Source: Streptomyces adustus (GTDB lineage: Bacteria; Actinomycetota; Actinomycetes; Streptomycetales; Streptomycetaceae). From it: DNA of 64,000 nucleotides. The position numbers and the translations under genes were made by a program. The notes under the pieces are model-generated. The model worked only from the letters and a program-made list of their open reading frames with translations, made no database searches and was not told the DNA's origin. The stretch spans positions 16,971 through 80,970 of the forward strand of contig NZ_VJZD01000008.1 of the NCBI RefSeq assembly GCF_009377175.1. The letters are read 5' to 3'. Positions 54,449 to 63,978 of this stretch are shown here, one piece after another (the first letter of the stretch is position 1; each line of letters starts with the position of its first letter).

Positions 54449-55749
54449 GGCCGCGCACCTGGGTCCTGGTGCTGGGCGTGGTCTTCGCCCTGCTCCAGCT
54501 CGCGAACGTGACCGGCCGGGAAACCCCCGACAGCAAGAACTACCTGGCGTACGCGCTGAGTCTGCGCGGCGAGAGCAAGGACGCGACGGCGGCCGCCACC
54601 ATCGACTACATCTGTGCGAGCCGGGCGGCGCTGGCCGCCCGCGACCAGAAGGTGGACGTGGTGCACTTCCACCGGGCGGACCCCGCTCCGCAGGTCCTGG
54701 CGGAGTGCCGGGCCCAGGAGCTCCAGGTCGTAGAGGAGCGGCTGGCGGCCGGACAGACCGGCGGGCACACGCTGCCGTACCTCTCTGAGCGGTTCATGCG
54801 GATCTTCGAGGTGCGGCCCGGCTATCCCGTGTTCCTGCTGCCGTTCGTCACGGCGTTCGGTGTGACGTGGGGGGTGTGGGCGGCGAGCGTCGTGGTCACG
54901 GTGGCGGGCGGTGTCCTCGTCTTCCTGATCCTGCGCACGCTGCGGGTGCCGACCTCCCTGTGCCTGACCGGGCAGGGCCTGTACTACGTCCTGCCGTGCG
55001 GCACCACCGCCATGCGCCCGATGGCCGAGGGACTGATGCTGGCCCTGACCCTGACGGCGGTGTGGGGCTGCGCGCTGGCCCTGGACCGCCGGGTCCGCGC
55101 GGGCACGCTGCTCGTCTGCGGGTCGCTGGCCGCGCTGTTCGCCGTGAAGCACTCCCAGGCGCTGTTCCTGGCGGGGTGTCTGGCGGTGGCCGGTGCGGTG
55201 ATCGCCGTACGGCGGTGGCGGGCGGGTGCGCCGCACGGGTGGGGCCCTGCGGCGGTCGCGCTGGCGGGCTGCTGCGGCGCGCTCGGCACGGTGCTGCTGG
55301 CGAACGCGCTGCACTACCCGTCCGGTTCGGAGAGCGTCCAGGATCTGCTGACGGATCACTTCGCGCGGCCCGACCGAATCCGCCCGTGGGCGGAGTTCCG
55401 CCAGCTCCAGGGCAACTTCTGGCCGGAGTGGCTCCGACGGCAGGTACGCGAGCCGCTGTTCCTGGCGGCGCTGGCCGCCGGGGCGTGCGGGGCGCTGCGC
55501 CGGCGCCGGGCGTTCGGCGGCTTTCTGCTCGCGACCGCGTTCACCGGGTTCCTCACCCAGGCCGCGCACCCCGACATCACCGTCTGGGGCGAGCGGCTGA
55601 TCGTCCTGGCCTGGCTGCTGCCCGTGGTGGGGGTGCCGCTGCTGCTGGAGCCGCTCGTACGGGGCCGGGTCGTCGTCCCCGCGCAGGACCGGGCCGGGGA
55701 CAGGGCGAGTACGGGGGCCGGTGCCGAGGCGGCCGGGCTCACCCGATGA
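54445..55749 (+). CDS. Polytopic membrane protein of the glycopolymer locus (possible GT-C)
   Basis: 434 residues with about eight to ten membrane helices. After helix 1 there is an external loop containing TPDSKNYLAYALSL and HFHRADPAP, acidic/aromatic in the manner of GT-C glycosyltransferases (an Asp soon after helix 1). No firm family assignment. The GTG start overlaps the stop of copy 3 (GTGA), so it belongs to the same transcript and probably adds a lipid-linked sugar or exports the polymer. Confidence 0.7.
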   Translation: MRPRTWVLVLGVVFALLQLANVTGRETPDSKNYLAYALSLRGESKDATAAATIDYICASRAALAARDQKVDVVHFHRADPAPQVLAECRAQELQVVEERLAAGQTGGHTLPYLSERFMRIFEVRPGYPVFLLPFVTAFGVTWGVWAASVVVTVAGGVLVFLILRTLRVPTSLCLTGQGLYYVLPCGTTAMRPMAEGLMLALTLTAVWGCALALDRRVRAGTLLVCGSLAALFAVKHSQALFLAGCLAVAGAVIAVRRWRAGAPHGWGPAAVALAGCCGALGTVLLANALHYPSGSESVQDLLTDHFARPDRIRPWAEFRQLQGNFWPEWLRRQVREPLFLAALAAGACGALRRRRAFGGFLLATAFTGFLTQAAHPDITVWGERLIVLAWLLPVVGVPLLLEPLVRGRVVVPAQDRAGDRASTGAGAEAAGLTR

Positions 55750-55833
55750 GGTGACAGTCGGGTGGGCCCCTGATCACGGCGGGAAGGTACGGCCAATGCC
55801 CCTGATGTCCCTCCACGTCCCCGCGCCGGTCCG

Positions 55834-57438
55834 GTGAGCGCCGGCGCCCTCGTCCGACGGCCGGCCCGCGGAGCCACCGCGCTGCGCGGCGGCGGCCGTC
55901 TCCGGCGTCCCACGCCGTACCAGGTCTTCGGCTTCCTGTTCTGGCTGGTGATGTCGCTGGCGTACTGGCGGGTCCCGCTGTGCTGCGACGCGGGACAGCA
56001 CGCGGCGGTCGTCGAACGCCTCAAGGCGCACCTGCTGAGTCCGCGCCATCCGATGGCGGACCTGCCGGGCGCGGGCAGCCCGTACTACTCGCCGTACGCG
56101 CTCGCGCAGGGTGTCTTCGCCCGGCTGACGGGGCTGTCCGGCTGGGAGGTGGTCAAGCTCGCCGGTCCGCTGAACCTGCTGGTGCTGCTGACCGGCGTCG
56201 GCCGCTTCGTGAAGGTGCTGTCGCCCCGGCCGTGGGCGCCGGTGCTGGCGCTGGCGTCGATGACCCTGCTGTGGGGGACCGAGCGGGCCTGGTGGAGCGG
56301 CTTTCTCGGCCTGATGTCGATGACCGGGACGCTCGCCTATCCGTCCGCGTTCGCGGCGGGGCTCGCGTTCTGGGCCTGGTCGCTGACCGGCGCCCGGGCC
56401 CGCGACACCCGGCGGGTGCGGTACGTGGGGCCGAGCGGACTGCGCGGTTTCGCCGGGTACGCGGCGGTCGGCGCGCTGTACGGGGTGATCCTGCTGATCC
56501 ATCCGATCACGTCGGTGGCGGCGGTGACGGGGGCGGTGGCCCTGGTCGCGGGGTGGCAGCGGGGCCCGCGGTCCGCGGTGCTGGCGCGGTGGGCGCTGGC
56601 TGGCGCGGTGGCCGTGGCCGTCGCGGCCTGCTGGCCGTACTTCGACGTGTTCGCCCTGGCCGGGGACGGCAGCGTGGACGCGATGCACCGGCCGCTGTAC
56701 CTGGATCTCGGCGGTCACTTCTGGTTGGCCCTGCTCGGGCTGCCGGCGCTGTGGCTGCGGGCCCGCCGGTCGTCGTGGCGCGATCCGCTGGTGCTGATGG
56801 TCGTGCTGGACTGCCTGGTGGTGGCGTACGGCTGGTTCAGCGGGCACTACACCTACGGCCGGATCCTCGGGCTGACGCTCGTGGGGCCGCAGTTCGCACT
56901 CGCCGTGGAGCTGGCGGCGGCCCGGCCGTGGCCGGTGCGGCGCAGGGTGCTGGGTGTGCTGGCGGCGACCGGGGCCTGCGTCGGCTTCCTCACCGTGCAG
57001 GCCGGGGCCGTGATCCCCCGGGCGCTGGACCCGGTCGGGTTCGAGCAGCCGCCGGACTGGCCGACGTACGCGTGGGCGGCGCAGCACATCGGGCCCGGCG
57101 AGGTGGTGATCACCGACGGGTACTACGCCGTCCACGCGATCGCGGGCTACGGTCCGAACCTCGCCGCGCCCGCCTGGCCGGACCCGGCGCTGGACGAGCG
57201 GGCGCGGCTTCGGCGGCTCGGCGACGTGCAGGCCTATCTCGCCCCGTCCGCGACCCGCGCCGAGCGCGCCGCGATCGGCCGCCGCTACCACGTGCACTGG
57301 CTGCTGCTGACGCGCTGGCGCAAGGTGCCCGAGGAGGCGGTGGTGGTGGCGTGGAGCCGGCGGACGGGGGAGGTGCTGGCGCGGGTCGACTACGGCTCCC
57401 GCTCGCGCGGGGAGGCCGTCCGGGGACCTACTCGATGA
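55834..57438 (+). CDS. Polytopic membrane protein, glycosyltransferase-like
   Basis: 534 residues, about ten membrane helices, with a long external C-terminal domain (WAAQHIGPGEVVITDGYYAVHAIAG; YHVHWLLLTRW). The first loop CCDAGQHAAVVERL followed by GSPYYSPYALAQ resembles GT-C membrane transferases of the YfhO/arabinosyl type in layout. It lies 84 bases after the preceding gene, likely co-transcribed. The stop overlaps the convergent ohrA gene by 11 bases. Exact function not assignable. Confidence 0.68.
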   Translation: MSAGALVRRPARGATALRGGGRLRRPTPYQVFGFLFWLVMSLAYWRVPLCCDAGQHAAVVERLKAHLLSPRHPMADLPGAGSPYYSPYALAQGVFARLTGLSGWEVVKLAGPLNLLVLLTGVGRFVKVLSPRPWAPVLALASMTLLWGTERAWWSGFLGLMSMTGTLAYPSAFAAGLAFWAWSLTGARARDTRRVRYVGPSGLRGFAGYAAVGALYGVILLIHPITSVAAVTGAVALVAGWQRGPRSAVLARWALAGAVAVAVAACWPYFDVFALAGDGSVDAMHRPLYLDLGGHFWLALLGLPALWLRARRSSWRDPLVLMVVLDCLVVAYGWFSGHYTYGRILGLTLVGPQFALAVELAAARPWPVRRRVLGVLAATGACVGFLTVQAGAVIPRALDPVGFEQPPDWPTYAWAAQHIGPGEVVITDGYYAVHAIAGYGPNLAAPAWPDPALDERARLRRLGDVQAYLAPSATRAERAAIGRRYHVHWLLLTRWRKVPEEAVVVAWSRRTGEVLARVDYGSRSRGEAVRGPTR

Positions 57439-57841
57439 CGAGGTCGACGTCGATGTTGCCGCGGGTGGCGTTGGAGTAGGGGCAGACCTGGTGGGCCTGC
57501 TCGACCAGCTCGCGGCCGGTGCTCTCGTCCACGCCCTCGGGCAGCTCCACGCGCAGGGTGACCTTCAGGCCGAAGCCCACGCCCTGCTTGCCGATGCCGA
57601 CCTCACCGGTGACGGCGGCGTCGCTCACGTCCACCTTGGCGGCCCGGCCCACCACGCCCAGGGCGCTGGCGAAACAGGCGGCGTAACCGGCGGCGAAGAG
57701 CTGCTCCGGGTTGGTGCCCTGGCCGTTGCCGCCCAGCTCCACCGGCGGGGCGAGCTGGACATCCAGCTTGCCGTCGGAGGAGACGGCACGGCCCTCGCGG
57801 CCGTGGGTTGCGGTGGCGACAGCGGTGTAGAGCGCGTCCAT
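57428..57841 (-). CDS. ohrA: Organic hydroperoxide resistance protein (Ohr, OsmC/Ohr family)
   Basis: 137 residues. The peroxidatic cysteine is in GYAACFASAL and the resolving cysteine in VCPYSNATRGNI; the GTNPEQLFAAG stretch before the first is diagnostic for Ohr. The protein reduces organic and lipid hydroperoxides, using a lipoyl-type thiol reductant in known family members. It is divergent from ohrR across a 122-base spacer with AT-richer repeats, the usual ohr arrangement and the ohrA-ohrR layout of Streptomyces coelicolor. Confidence 0.94.
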   Translation of the reverse strand: MDALYTAVATATHGREGRAVSSDGKLDVQLAPPVELGGNGQGTNPEQLFAAGYAACFASALGVVGRAAKVDVSDAAVTGEVGIGKQGVGFGLKVTLRVELPEGVDESTGRELVEQAHQVCPYSNATRGNIDVDLVIE

Positions 57842-57910
57842 GGAAGACCATCCCTCTCGAAGTGACGTTCCGGCGGCCCGGTCCGGCCGCCCTCACGACC
57901 ACAAGTAGAG

Positions 57911-57940
57911 CACGCAATTCAGTTGTGCGCAATTCAATGG
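57911..57940. promoter_or_regulatory. OhrR operator between ohrA and ohrR
   Basis: An AT-rich island contains CAATTCAGTTG and, 15 bases on, CAATTCAATGG, with TTGTGCGCAA between them: overlapping half-sites of the TACAATT/AATTGTA type recognised by OhrR. It lies centrally in the divergent spacer. Confidence 0.55.
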
Positions 57941-57963
57941 CTCGCAAGAGCTACTCTTGGGGC

Positions 57964-58455
57964 ATGACGCCCACCCAGCCGCCCAGCACCGAGACCGGGG
58001 AGAACTGGCTCCGCCTCGACCGCCAGATCTGTTTCTCCCTGCACGCCGCCTCGCGCGCCTTCAACGGGGTCTACCGCGTGCTCCTCAAGGACCTCGGACT
58101 CACCTACCCGCAGTACCTCGTGATGCTGGTCCTGTGGGAGCACGGCGACCTGCCGGTGAAGAAGCTCGGCTCGTTCCTGCGTCTCGACTCCGGCACCCTG
58201 TCGCCGCTGCTCAAGCGGCTGGAGGCGGCGGGCCTGGTCACCCGGGAGCGCAGCGCGCGCGACGAGCGCTCGGTGGAGGTGCGGCTGACCGGGGCGGGCC
58301 TGGCGCTGCGGGAGCAGGCGCTCCAGGTGCCGCGCCGGATCGCCGCCGCGACCGGCTTCGGCCTCGACGAGATACGCGACCTGCACGAGCGCCTCGACCG
58401 GCTCACCACGGCCCTGGACGCGGCAGCGCTGGAGGAGACACCCGGCTGCCCGTAG
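57964..58455 (+). CDS. ohrR: Peroxide-sensing MarR-family repressor OhrR
   Basis: 163 residues. The sensor cysteine is in RQICFSLHAASR, the place and context of the reactive Cys of OhrR proteins, followed by LTYPQYLVMLVLWE. The winged helix is LGSFLRLDSGTLSPLLKRLE with the wing RSARDERSVEV. Oxidation by organic hydroperoxides releases it from DNA. In Streptomyces coelicolor OhrR both represses and activates the ohrA/ohrR pair. Only one conserved Cys is visible (1-Cys type). The 3' end overlaps a convergent membrane gene by 53 bases. Confidence 0.93.
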   Translation: MTPTQPPSTETGENWLRLDRQICFSLHAASRAFNGVYRVLLKDLGLTYPQYLVMLVLWEHGDLPVKKLGSFLRLDSGTLSPLLKRLEAAGLVTRERSARDERSVEVRLTGAGLALREQALQVPRRIAAATGFGLDEIRDLHERLDRLTTALDAAALEETPGCP

Positions 58456-60067
58456 CCGGGCCGCCCGCGGGCGGCGCGACGCGGGGCGGCTCGGCCGAGG
58501 ACCAGCCCGCCGGGAACGGACCGGCCGGACCGGTCCGGGGCGGGCCCGCCGCGGCCGGGCGGCGTACGTAGAGGCGCAGGACGGTTCCCCCGCTGACGAA
58601 CTCCCGCCGCGGCTCGCGGGGGACGAACTCCTCGTTCACCACGGTGAGCTTGAGCCGCTCGGCCGGGTCGCCCGGATACCAGCGCGAGCGCAGGACGTAC
58701 GGCTCGGCGACCACCCAGAGCCGGTCGACGGCGGCCAGCCTGCGGCGCAGCACCGGCGCGTCGGCCTCGACCCCGTACAGCGTCCCGGAGGCGGGTCCCG
58801 GCACCTTCAGGGCCAGGTCGCGCCCCCGCCGGAACGCCCGCGGGTACGCCAGCGCGGGGCGCCGCCCGATGGACGGCAGGAACACCACCGGGTCGCCCGG
58901 CGCCAGTTCGCGCGCGGCGAGCGCGGCGACCGCGGTGAGGTTGTCCGGGCGGCGGCCGGGGTCGCGGTCAAGGCGGTACAGCGGCAGTTGCCCGACGAAC
59001 GCGAGAGCGACGGCCGACCCGCCCACGAGGGTGACGGCGCGCGCACCGGCGGCCGTGCCCGCGCGCGGCAGGGCGCCCAGCAGCCGGTCGGCTCCGGCGG
59101 CCGCCAGCAGCGGCGCGCCGGCCAGCGCGAACAGCACGTACCGGTCGTCGTACATCGGCCGGACCTGCGACAGGGCCATCAGGAGCAGGGGCGGCAGCAC
59201 CGCCAGCGGCAGCGCCACCCGGACCAGCGCGGAGCGCCGCGGCGCCGTCGCGGCCACGACGACGAGGCCGACGTACACCCACAGCGCCCCGTCCGCGCGG
59301 CCGGTGAACTGCCACAGCAGCCGCAGTGCCGCCCCGGCGTCCGGCGGTGTCAGCCACGCCACCTGACCGGCTTGCCGGCCCGAGACGAGCACCAGGGGCG
59401 ACACCACCAGCAGCGCGCCGCCGGCCGCGGCCGCCCAGCGGCCCCACTCCCGTCGTGCGACCCGCGCCAGCGCGAGGGTCACGGCATGCGCGGGCAACAT
59501 CAGCACCGCCAGTTCGTGCAGCAGGCCGGTACCGGCGACGAGCGCCGCGTACGGCCACCACGGCCGCCCGTCCACGGCCTTCGCCAGCCACAGCGTCGCC
59601 CCGGCCGCCCCGGCCGCGACCAGGGCGTACGAGCGGCCCTCCTGCGCGTAGTGACCGACCATCGGGGTGATGGCGTACAGCAGTCCGGCCCACAGGCCGA
59701 CCCGCGGCCGGGCCAGCCTGCTGCCGAGCGCCGCGACCAGACCGGCCGCGGCGGACCCGGCGACGACGGACGGCAGCCGCAGCAGGACCTCGTCGGCGAC
59801 CGCGCCGGACCCGGGTACGGCGAGGACGGCGTGCATGAAGAGGTAGTAGAGACCGTGCACCGCGTCCACCTCGTGCAGCAGCCGCCAGATCTGCGGTACC
59901 GAGCGCCGCGCGACCTGAAGGGTGACGGCCTCGTCGCGCCAGGTGCCGCCGCGGTCCAGGCCCCACAGTCCGAGCCCGAGCATGACGGCGGCGGGCACGG
60001 CCACCGCGAGGACGCCTGCCGCACCCGCCGCGCCGCCCGCCGGGCGCCTCGGCCTTTCGCTCACCAC
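58403..60067 (-). CDS. GT39-like membrane glycosyltransferase
   Basis: 554 residues, about 11 helices. Just after helix 1 is LDRGGTWRDEAVTL: a DE-containing external loop typical of the GT-C/PMT (GT39, ArnT-like) superfamily, which transfers sugars from polyprenyl-phosphate. HYAQEGRSYAL in the next loop is also typical. The external C-terminal part ends in a Pro-rich tail that overlaps the end of ohrR on the opposite strand; the tail may be shorter in practice. The GTG at 60067 is divergent from the next membrane transferase gene, 92 bases away. Confidence 0.8.
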   Translation of the reverse strand: MVSERPRRPAGGAAGAAGVLAVAVPAAVMLGLGLWGLDRGGTWRDEAVTLQVARRSVPQIWRLLHEVDAVHGLYYLFMHAVLAVPGSGAVADEVLLRLPSVVAGSAAAGLVAALGSRLARPRVGLWAGLLYAITPMVGHYAQEGRSYALVAAGAAGATLWLAKAVDGRPWWPYAALVAGTGLLHELAVLMLPAHAVTLALARVARREWGRWAAAAGGALLVVSPLVLVSGRQAGQVAWLTPPDAGAALRLLWQFTGRADGALWVYVGLVVVAATAPRRSALVRVALPLAVLPPLLLMALSQVRPMYDDRYVLFALAGAPLLAAAGADRLLGALPRAGTAAGARAVTLVGGSAVALAFVGQLPLYRLDRDPGRRPDNLTAVAALAARELAPGDPVVFLPSIGRRPALAYPRAFRRGRDLALKVPGPASGTLYGVEADAPVLRRRLAAVDRLWVVAEPYVLRSRWYPGDPAERLKLTVVNEEFVPREPRREFVSGGTVLRLYVRRPAAAGPPRTGPAGPFPAGWSSAEPPRVAPPAGGPATGSRVSPPALPRPGPW

Positions 60068-60159
60068 GACACCGATTTTGTACTATTAATAAGTGGTTCT
60101 TGCTCATTGACGGCGTATCACCTCATGTGCGTGACTCGCCCGGCTTACGATCCGCCGTG

Positions 60160-61437
60160 ATGACACGTCACCACCGCCTCCTCCCCTTGGCCTCCGCCTG
60201 GCTAGTCACCCGGGCCCTGATGCTGTGGCTGCTCGCCCACGACTCCCTGCCGCTGCTGGGCGGCCGCGTCGCGCGGGAGGTGTGGCGGCTCTACCACCAC
60301 TGGTACGTCGTCCTCTCGCACGGCGCCTTCCCGGCGCACGACCGGCTGTGGCAGTACCCGCCGGGCGCCGGGGCGGTCCTGCTCGCGCCCGGCCTGCTGC
60401 CCTGGCTGACGTACCTCCAGGCGTTCGTCGTCATCACCCTCGCGGCGGACGCGACGGTCACGGCGGCGCTGGCCCGCACCGGCCTGCGGCCCGGCCGCAG
60501 CCTGCTCGGGGCCGGGCTGTGGGTGGGCGCCCTGCCGCTGCTGCTGCGGCTGCCGTTCGCGCGCTACGACGTCCAGGTCACGGTGCTCGCGATGCTCGCG
60601 CTGCTCGCGCTGTCGCGCTCCACCCGGGTGTGCGGGGTGATCACGGCGCTCGCGGCGCTGGTGAAGGTGTGGCCGCTGCTGGTGCTGGTGGGGGTGGCGA
60701 AGGGGCGGGCGACCCGGTCGGCGTGGACCTGGGCGGCGGCCGCGGGAGCGGTGGTCTTCGTCTCCCTCGCGGCCCTGTTCCACAACCCGCTCGCGTTCCT
60801 GCGGCAGCAGGGCGGCCGGGGCGTGCAGGTCGAGTCCCTCGGCGGCACGGTCCTCAACCTCGCGACCCGCGCGGGCTGGCCGGGCCGGGTGCACTACCGC
60901 TACGGCTCGATGGAGTTCACCGGCCCGTACGTCGGCACCGTCGCGCACATCAGCCTCGCCCTCACCGCCGTCGCCTTCGGGCTGCTGGTGCTGTGGCGGC
61001 TACGGGCCCGGCGGTGGACCGAGGCGACACCGCTCGACGCGGCGCTGAGCGCCGTGCTGCTGTTCACCGCCACCAGCCGGGTGATCAGCCCGCAGTACAT
61101 GGTCTGGCTGGTGGGCCTGGCCGCCGTGTGCCTGACCTCGCGGCACACCACCCAGCGCCCGGTGGCCTGGCTGATCGTGGCGGCCACCGCGGTGAGCACC
61201 GTCGTGTTCCCCCTCTACTACCGCGACGTCGTCGCCTCCACCTGGACCGGGTGTGCGCTGATGCTCACCCGCAACGGACTGCTGGCCACGGCCGCCGTCC
61301 TGTCGTTCGTCCGGCTGTGGCGGTCCACGCACGCCGAAACCCCCTCCTCCGCCCCGGCCCCCTGGACCTCATGGACCGCCTCGCTCCCCACCAGGTCTCC
61401 GTCGTCGTCATCGGTCACAACGACGCCGCGCATGTGA
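60160..61437 (+). CDS. Polyprenyl-phosphate-dependent mannosyltransferase-like membrane protein (GT87 type)
   Basis: 425 residues, about ten helices. The first loop RVAREVWRLYHHWYVVLSHG and HDRLWQYPPGAG match GT87/DUF2029 GT-C proteins, whose actinobacterial members transfer mannose from a polyprenyl carrier in wall glycolipid assembly. LPFARYDVQVTVLAML is another typical loop. ATG at 60160 is preferred to an upstream ATG at 60100. The last 67 bases overlap the start of the GT2 gene after it, so the two are co-expressed. Confidence 0.75.
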   Translation: MTRHHRLLPLASAWLVTRALMLWLLAHDSLPLLGGRVAREVWRLYHHWYVVLSHGAFPAHDRLWQYPPGAGAVLLAPGLLPWLTYLQAFVVITLAADATVTAALARTGLRPGRSLLGAGLWVGALPLLLRLPFARYDVQVTVLAMLALLALSRSTRVCGVITALAALVKVWPLLVLVGVAKGRATRSAWTWAAAAGAVVFVSLAALFHNPLAFLRQQGGRGVQVESLGGTVLNLATRAGWPGRVHYRYGSMEFTGPYVGTVAHISLALTAVAFGLLVLWRLRARRWTEATPLDAALSAVLLFTATSRVISPQYMVWLVGLAAVCLTSRHTTQRPVAWLIVAATAVSTVVFPLYYRDVVASTWTGCALMLTRNGLLATAAVLSFVRLWRSTHAETPSSAPAPWTSWTASLPTRSPSSSSVTTTPRM

Positions 61438-63005
61438 CCGAAGCGGTGCGCTCGGCACTCGCGCAGGGCCCCGCCGTCCGCGAGGTCGTCGCCGTCGACG
61501 ACTGCTCGACCGACGGCAGCGCCGAGCTGCTCGACCGCCTAGCGAGGACGGAACCGCGGCTGCGGGTGGTACGGCACCCGGTCAACAGCGGCGGCTGCGG
61601 CACTCCGCGCAACACCGGGCTCGACACGGTCACCACGCCGTACGTGATGTTCCTCGACAGCGACGACGTCCTGCCGCCGGGCGCGGTCGCCGCGCTGCTC
61701 ACCGCGGCGGTCGAGGAGGACGCCGAGGTGGCCGGCGGGCTGTGCGTGCGCCGCGAACTGCCCTCCGGGCGCGAGGTCGCCTGGCAACAGCGCCTGTACA
61801 CGGCGCGTGCCGTGGTCGGGCGCCCGGCGCAGCGCCCCCTCCTGGTCCGCGACACGCTCTGCGTCAACAAGCTCTACCGCACCGCGTTCCTGACCGCGCA
61901 CGGCATCCGCTTCCCCGAGGGCGGCTTCCGCTACGAGGACTTCGTCTTCACCGCGCGCGTGTTCGCCGCGGACCCCCGCATCGTCCTCGTCCCGGACCGG
62001 GTGTACGTGTGGCACGTCCGCCGGTCCGCCGAGCGGCTGTCGATCTCCCTGGACCGCGCGGGCATCGACAACTGGCGGGCCCGCACCCGGGCGAGCCGGA
62101 TCGCCCACGAGATCCTGCTGGGCGCCGGGCAGAAGGAGCTCGCGCGGGCGGCCCGCGCCAAGTTCCTCGACCACGAGCTGCGCCTGTACCTGCGCGAACT
62201 GGGGCTGCGCGACAAGTCATACCGGCGCGCCTGGTGGGCGCACACCCGGGAGTACCTCGCGACGTACGACGCCGCCGACCTCGGTCCCCGCCCCGCCGCG
62301 CCCGGCCGGCTCCTCGCGCAGGTCGTCCTGGCCTCCCCCGAACCGCGCGACCTGCCCCGGCTCGCCGAACTGGCCGCCCGCCCGGCGCGGCTGCTGCCGC
62401 CCTACGCGCGCGCGGCCGACGGCACGCCCGTCTGGTCCGCCGACCTCCCCCAGGTCACCCTGGAGTCCCTGCCGACCTGCCCGGTCCGGCTCCTTCCGGT
62501 CGCCGTCGAGGCACGGCTGCGTCCACGCGCGCGGGGCACCGTGCTGCGGCTGCGCCTGCACGAGCTGTACGGCCGGGTGGCGGCGGCGGGGCCCGAGGCG
62601 CTGGAGGTGGAGTGGCGGCCGCGCGACGGCGCGCCGGGCCGGTACGGCTGCGCACGGACCGAGGACGCCCGGTGGCGCCGTACCGTCACGCTCACCCCCG
62701 CCCCGGACGGCACCTGGACCGCCGAGACGGCCGTGGACCTGGCCGCGCTGGCGGCGTACGGCACGGGCACCTGGGACCTGCGGCTGCGGGTGCTGTTCGC
62801 GGACGGCGCGAGCCGCGAGACGACGGCGCACGCCGTCGGCGGCGCGGGTCTGCTGCGCCGCCGCGCCGTGCTGAGCGCCCGGCACGCCGTCGTCCTCGTG
62901 CAGCCCTACGCCACCCACTCCGGGGCGCTGGCCCTGCGGCTGGCTCCGGGGGCGGGGGGAATCGTCTCGGTCGCCCACGCAAGGCTGCGCCGCCTGATCG
63001 TCTGA
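61371..63005 (+). CDS. GT2 glycosyltransferase with C-terminal beta-rich domain
   Basis: 544 residues. The GT2 domain (1-230) is intact: VSVVVIGHNDAAHV, VDDCSTDGS, LDSDDVLPPGAV, and the catalytic GFRYEDFVF. A helical linker and then a domain of about 200 residues follow, with VRLLPVAVEARLRPRARG and alternating beta strands up to ARLRRLIV. It is related to the GT2 half of the TagF triplet but lacks the TagF half; the beta domain may bind the glycan or membrane. The start lies inside the preceding gene. It probably adds a sugar to the surface polymer made by this locus. Confidence 0.84.
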   Translation: MDRLAPHQVSVVVIGHNDAAHVTEAVRSALAQGPAVREVVAVDDCSTDGSAELLDRLARTEPRLRVVRHPVNSGGCGTPRNTGLDTVTTPYVMFLDSDDVLPPGAVAALLTAAVEEDAEVAGGLCVRRELPSGREVAWQQRLYTARAVVGRPAQRPLLVRDTLCVNKLYRTAFLTAHGIRFPEGGFRYEDFVFTARVFAADPRIVLVPDRVYVWHVRRSAERLSISLDRAGIDNWRARTRASRIAHEILLGAGQKELARAARAKFLDHELRLYLRELGLRDKSYRRAWWAHTREYLATYDAADLGPRPAAPGRLLAQVVLASPEPRDLPRLAELAARPARLLPPYARAADGTPVWSADLPQVTLESLPTCPVRLLPVAVEARLRPRARGTVLRLRLHELYGRVAAAGPEALEVEWRPRDGAPGRYGCARTEDARWRRTVTLTPAPDGTWTAETAVDLAALAAYGTGTWDLRLRVLFADGASRETTAHAVGGAGLLRRRAVLSARHAVVLVQPYATHSGALALRLAPGAGGIVSVAHARLRRLIV

Positions 63006-63054
63006 GCGGGGACCGTGCCGCGGGGCGACGGGCGGGGAGGCGCCGCCGGGCGGA

Positions 63055-63681
63055 TCACAGGGCCTTGAGCGCCGCCGTGGTCGCCCGGGCCAGGGCGCCC
63101 AGATATCCCTTGGGCAGCTTCGGGCTGCGGATCACCACCGAGCGCCAGTACAGCGGACCGGAGATCAGGTCGAGGGCGAGCTCCTCGTCGATGCCCGACC
63201 GGACCTCGCCGCGCCGCTTCGCCGCCGCGACGATCCCGCTGGCGACGCCCTCCTGCCCCTCGCGCAGCGTGTTCTGCACGGCCTCGGCGATCTCGGGGTT
63301 GCGGGCCGCCTCGGCCTGGAGGTCCGGGATGATCTGCGAGGCCACGGGGTGGCGCAGCGCCCGGGAGGTCATCTCGTACAGCAGTCGCAGGTCGCCCTCC
63401 AGGGACCCCGTGTCCGGGGTGGGCAGGCCCTGCACGGCGATCGCCGAGACGACGTCGAGGACCAGGTGGAGCTTGGAGCGCCAGCGGCGGTAGACCGCCG
63501 TCTTGCCGACCCCCGCCCGGCGGGCGATGCCCTCGATCGACATCCGTGCGTAGCCGACGGCCGCGAGCTCCTCGAAGACGGCCGCGCGAATGGCCTCCGT
63601 CACATCCTCGCGGAGAACAGCGGCCCCCGCCGGGGTGCGGCGGCGCGGACGCGTCTGGGACTCCTCGGCGTTCGTCGTCAT
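63055..63681 (-). CDS. TetR-family transcription regulator
   Basis: 208 residues. The N-terminal HTH is IRAAVFEELAAVGYARMSIEG-like, continuing ARRAGVGKTAVYRRWRSK; the C-terminal ligand domain is helical (LEGDLRLLYEMTSRALRH; EELALDLISGPLYW). The ATG at 63681 (MTTNAEE) is preferred to 63693. It is divergent from a gene starting near the right edge, and four copies of an operator-like motif lie between them, so it probably represses both. Confidence 0.9.
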   Translation of the reverse strand: MTTNAEESQTRPRRRTPAGAAVLREDVTEAIRAAVFEELAAVGYARMSIEGIARRAGVGKTAVYRRWRSKLHLVLDVVSAIAVQGLPTPDTGSLEGDLRLLYEMTSRALRHPVASQIIPDLQAEAARNPEIAEAVQNTLREGQEGVASGIVAAAKRRGEVRSGIDEELALDLISGPLYWRSVVIRSPKLPKGYLGALARATTAALKAL

Positions 63682-63706
63682 GCCGAACAGCATAGGGCGT
63701 TACGAC

Positions 63707-63876
63707 GATACGGTCCCGTCCCCACGCAAACCGCGACGGCGCAAGGCTCCCGGCCGTGAAATATCTCGGCCCGGCCTCGATACGGTCTCGTCCGCGCGTA
63801 GTTCGTCACGACGAAACGGTTGCGTTCCGACGCCAACTCGTCCTACGCTCACGTTGCGACGATACGGTGCCGTCCC
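63707..63876. repeat. Four copies of a GATACGGTnnCGTCC operator-like motif
   Basis: Copies at 63707-63722 (GATACGGTCCCGTCCC), 63779-63793 (GATACGGTCTCGTCC), 63813-63828 (GAAACGGTTGCGTTCC) and 63861-63876 (GATACGGTGCCGTCCC). The core ACGGnnCCGT is dyad-symmetric. The last copy is also framed by CTCACGT/ACGTGAG. These are probable TetR binding sites in the divergent control region. Confidence 0.65.
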
Positions 63877-63978
63877 GACGTGAGTAAATACACAGAAAAA
63901 CGTCGGGAAACCACGGGCGACGGCCCCGGTTCCCGGCCGGACGCACCCACCCCCTCCCCCCGAACGAAAGCAGCGGAT

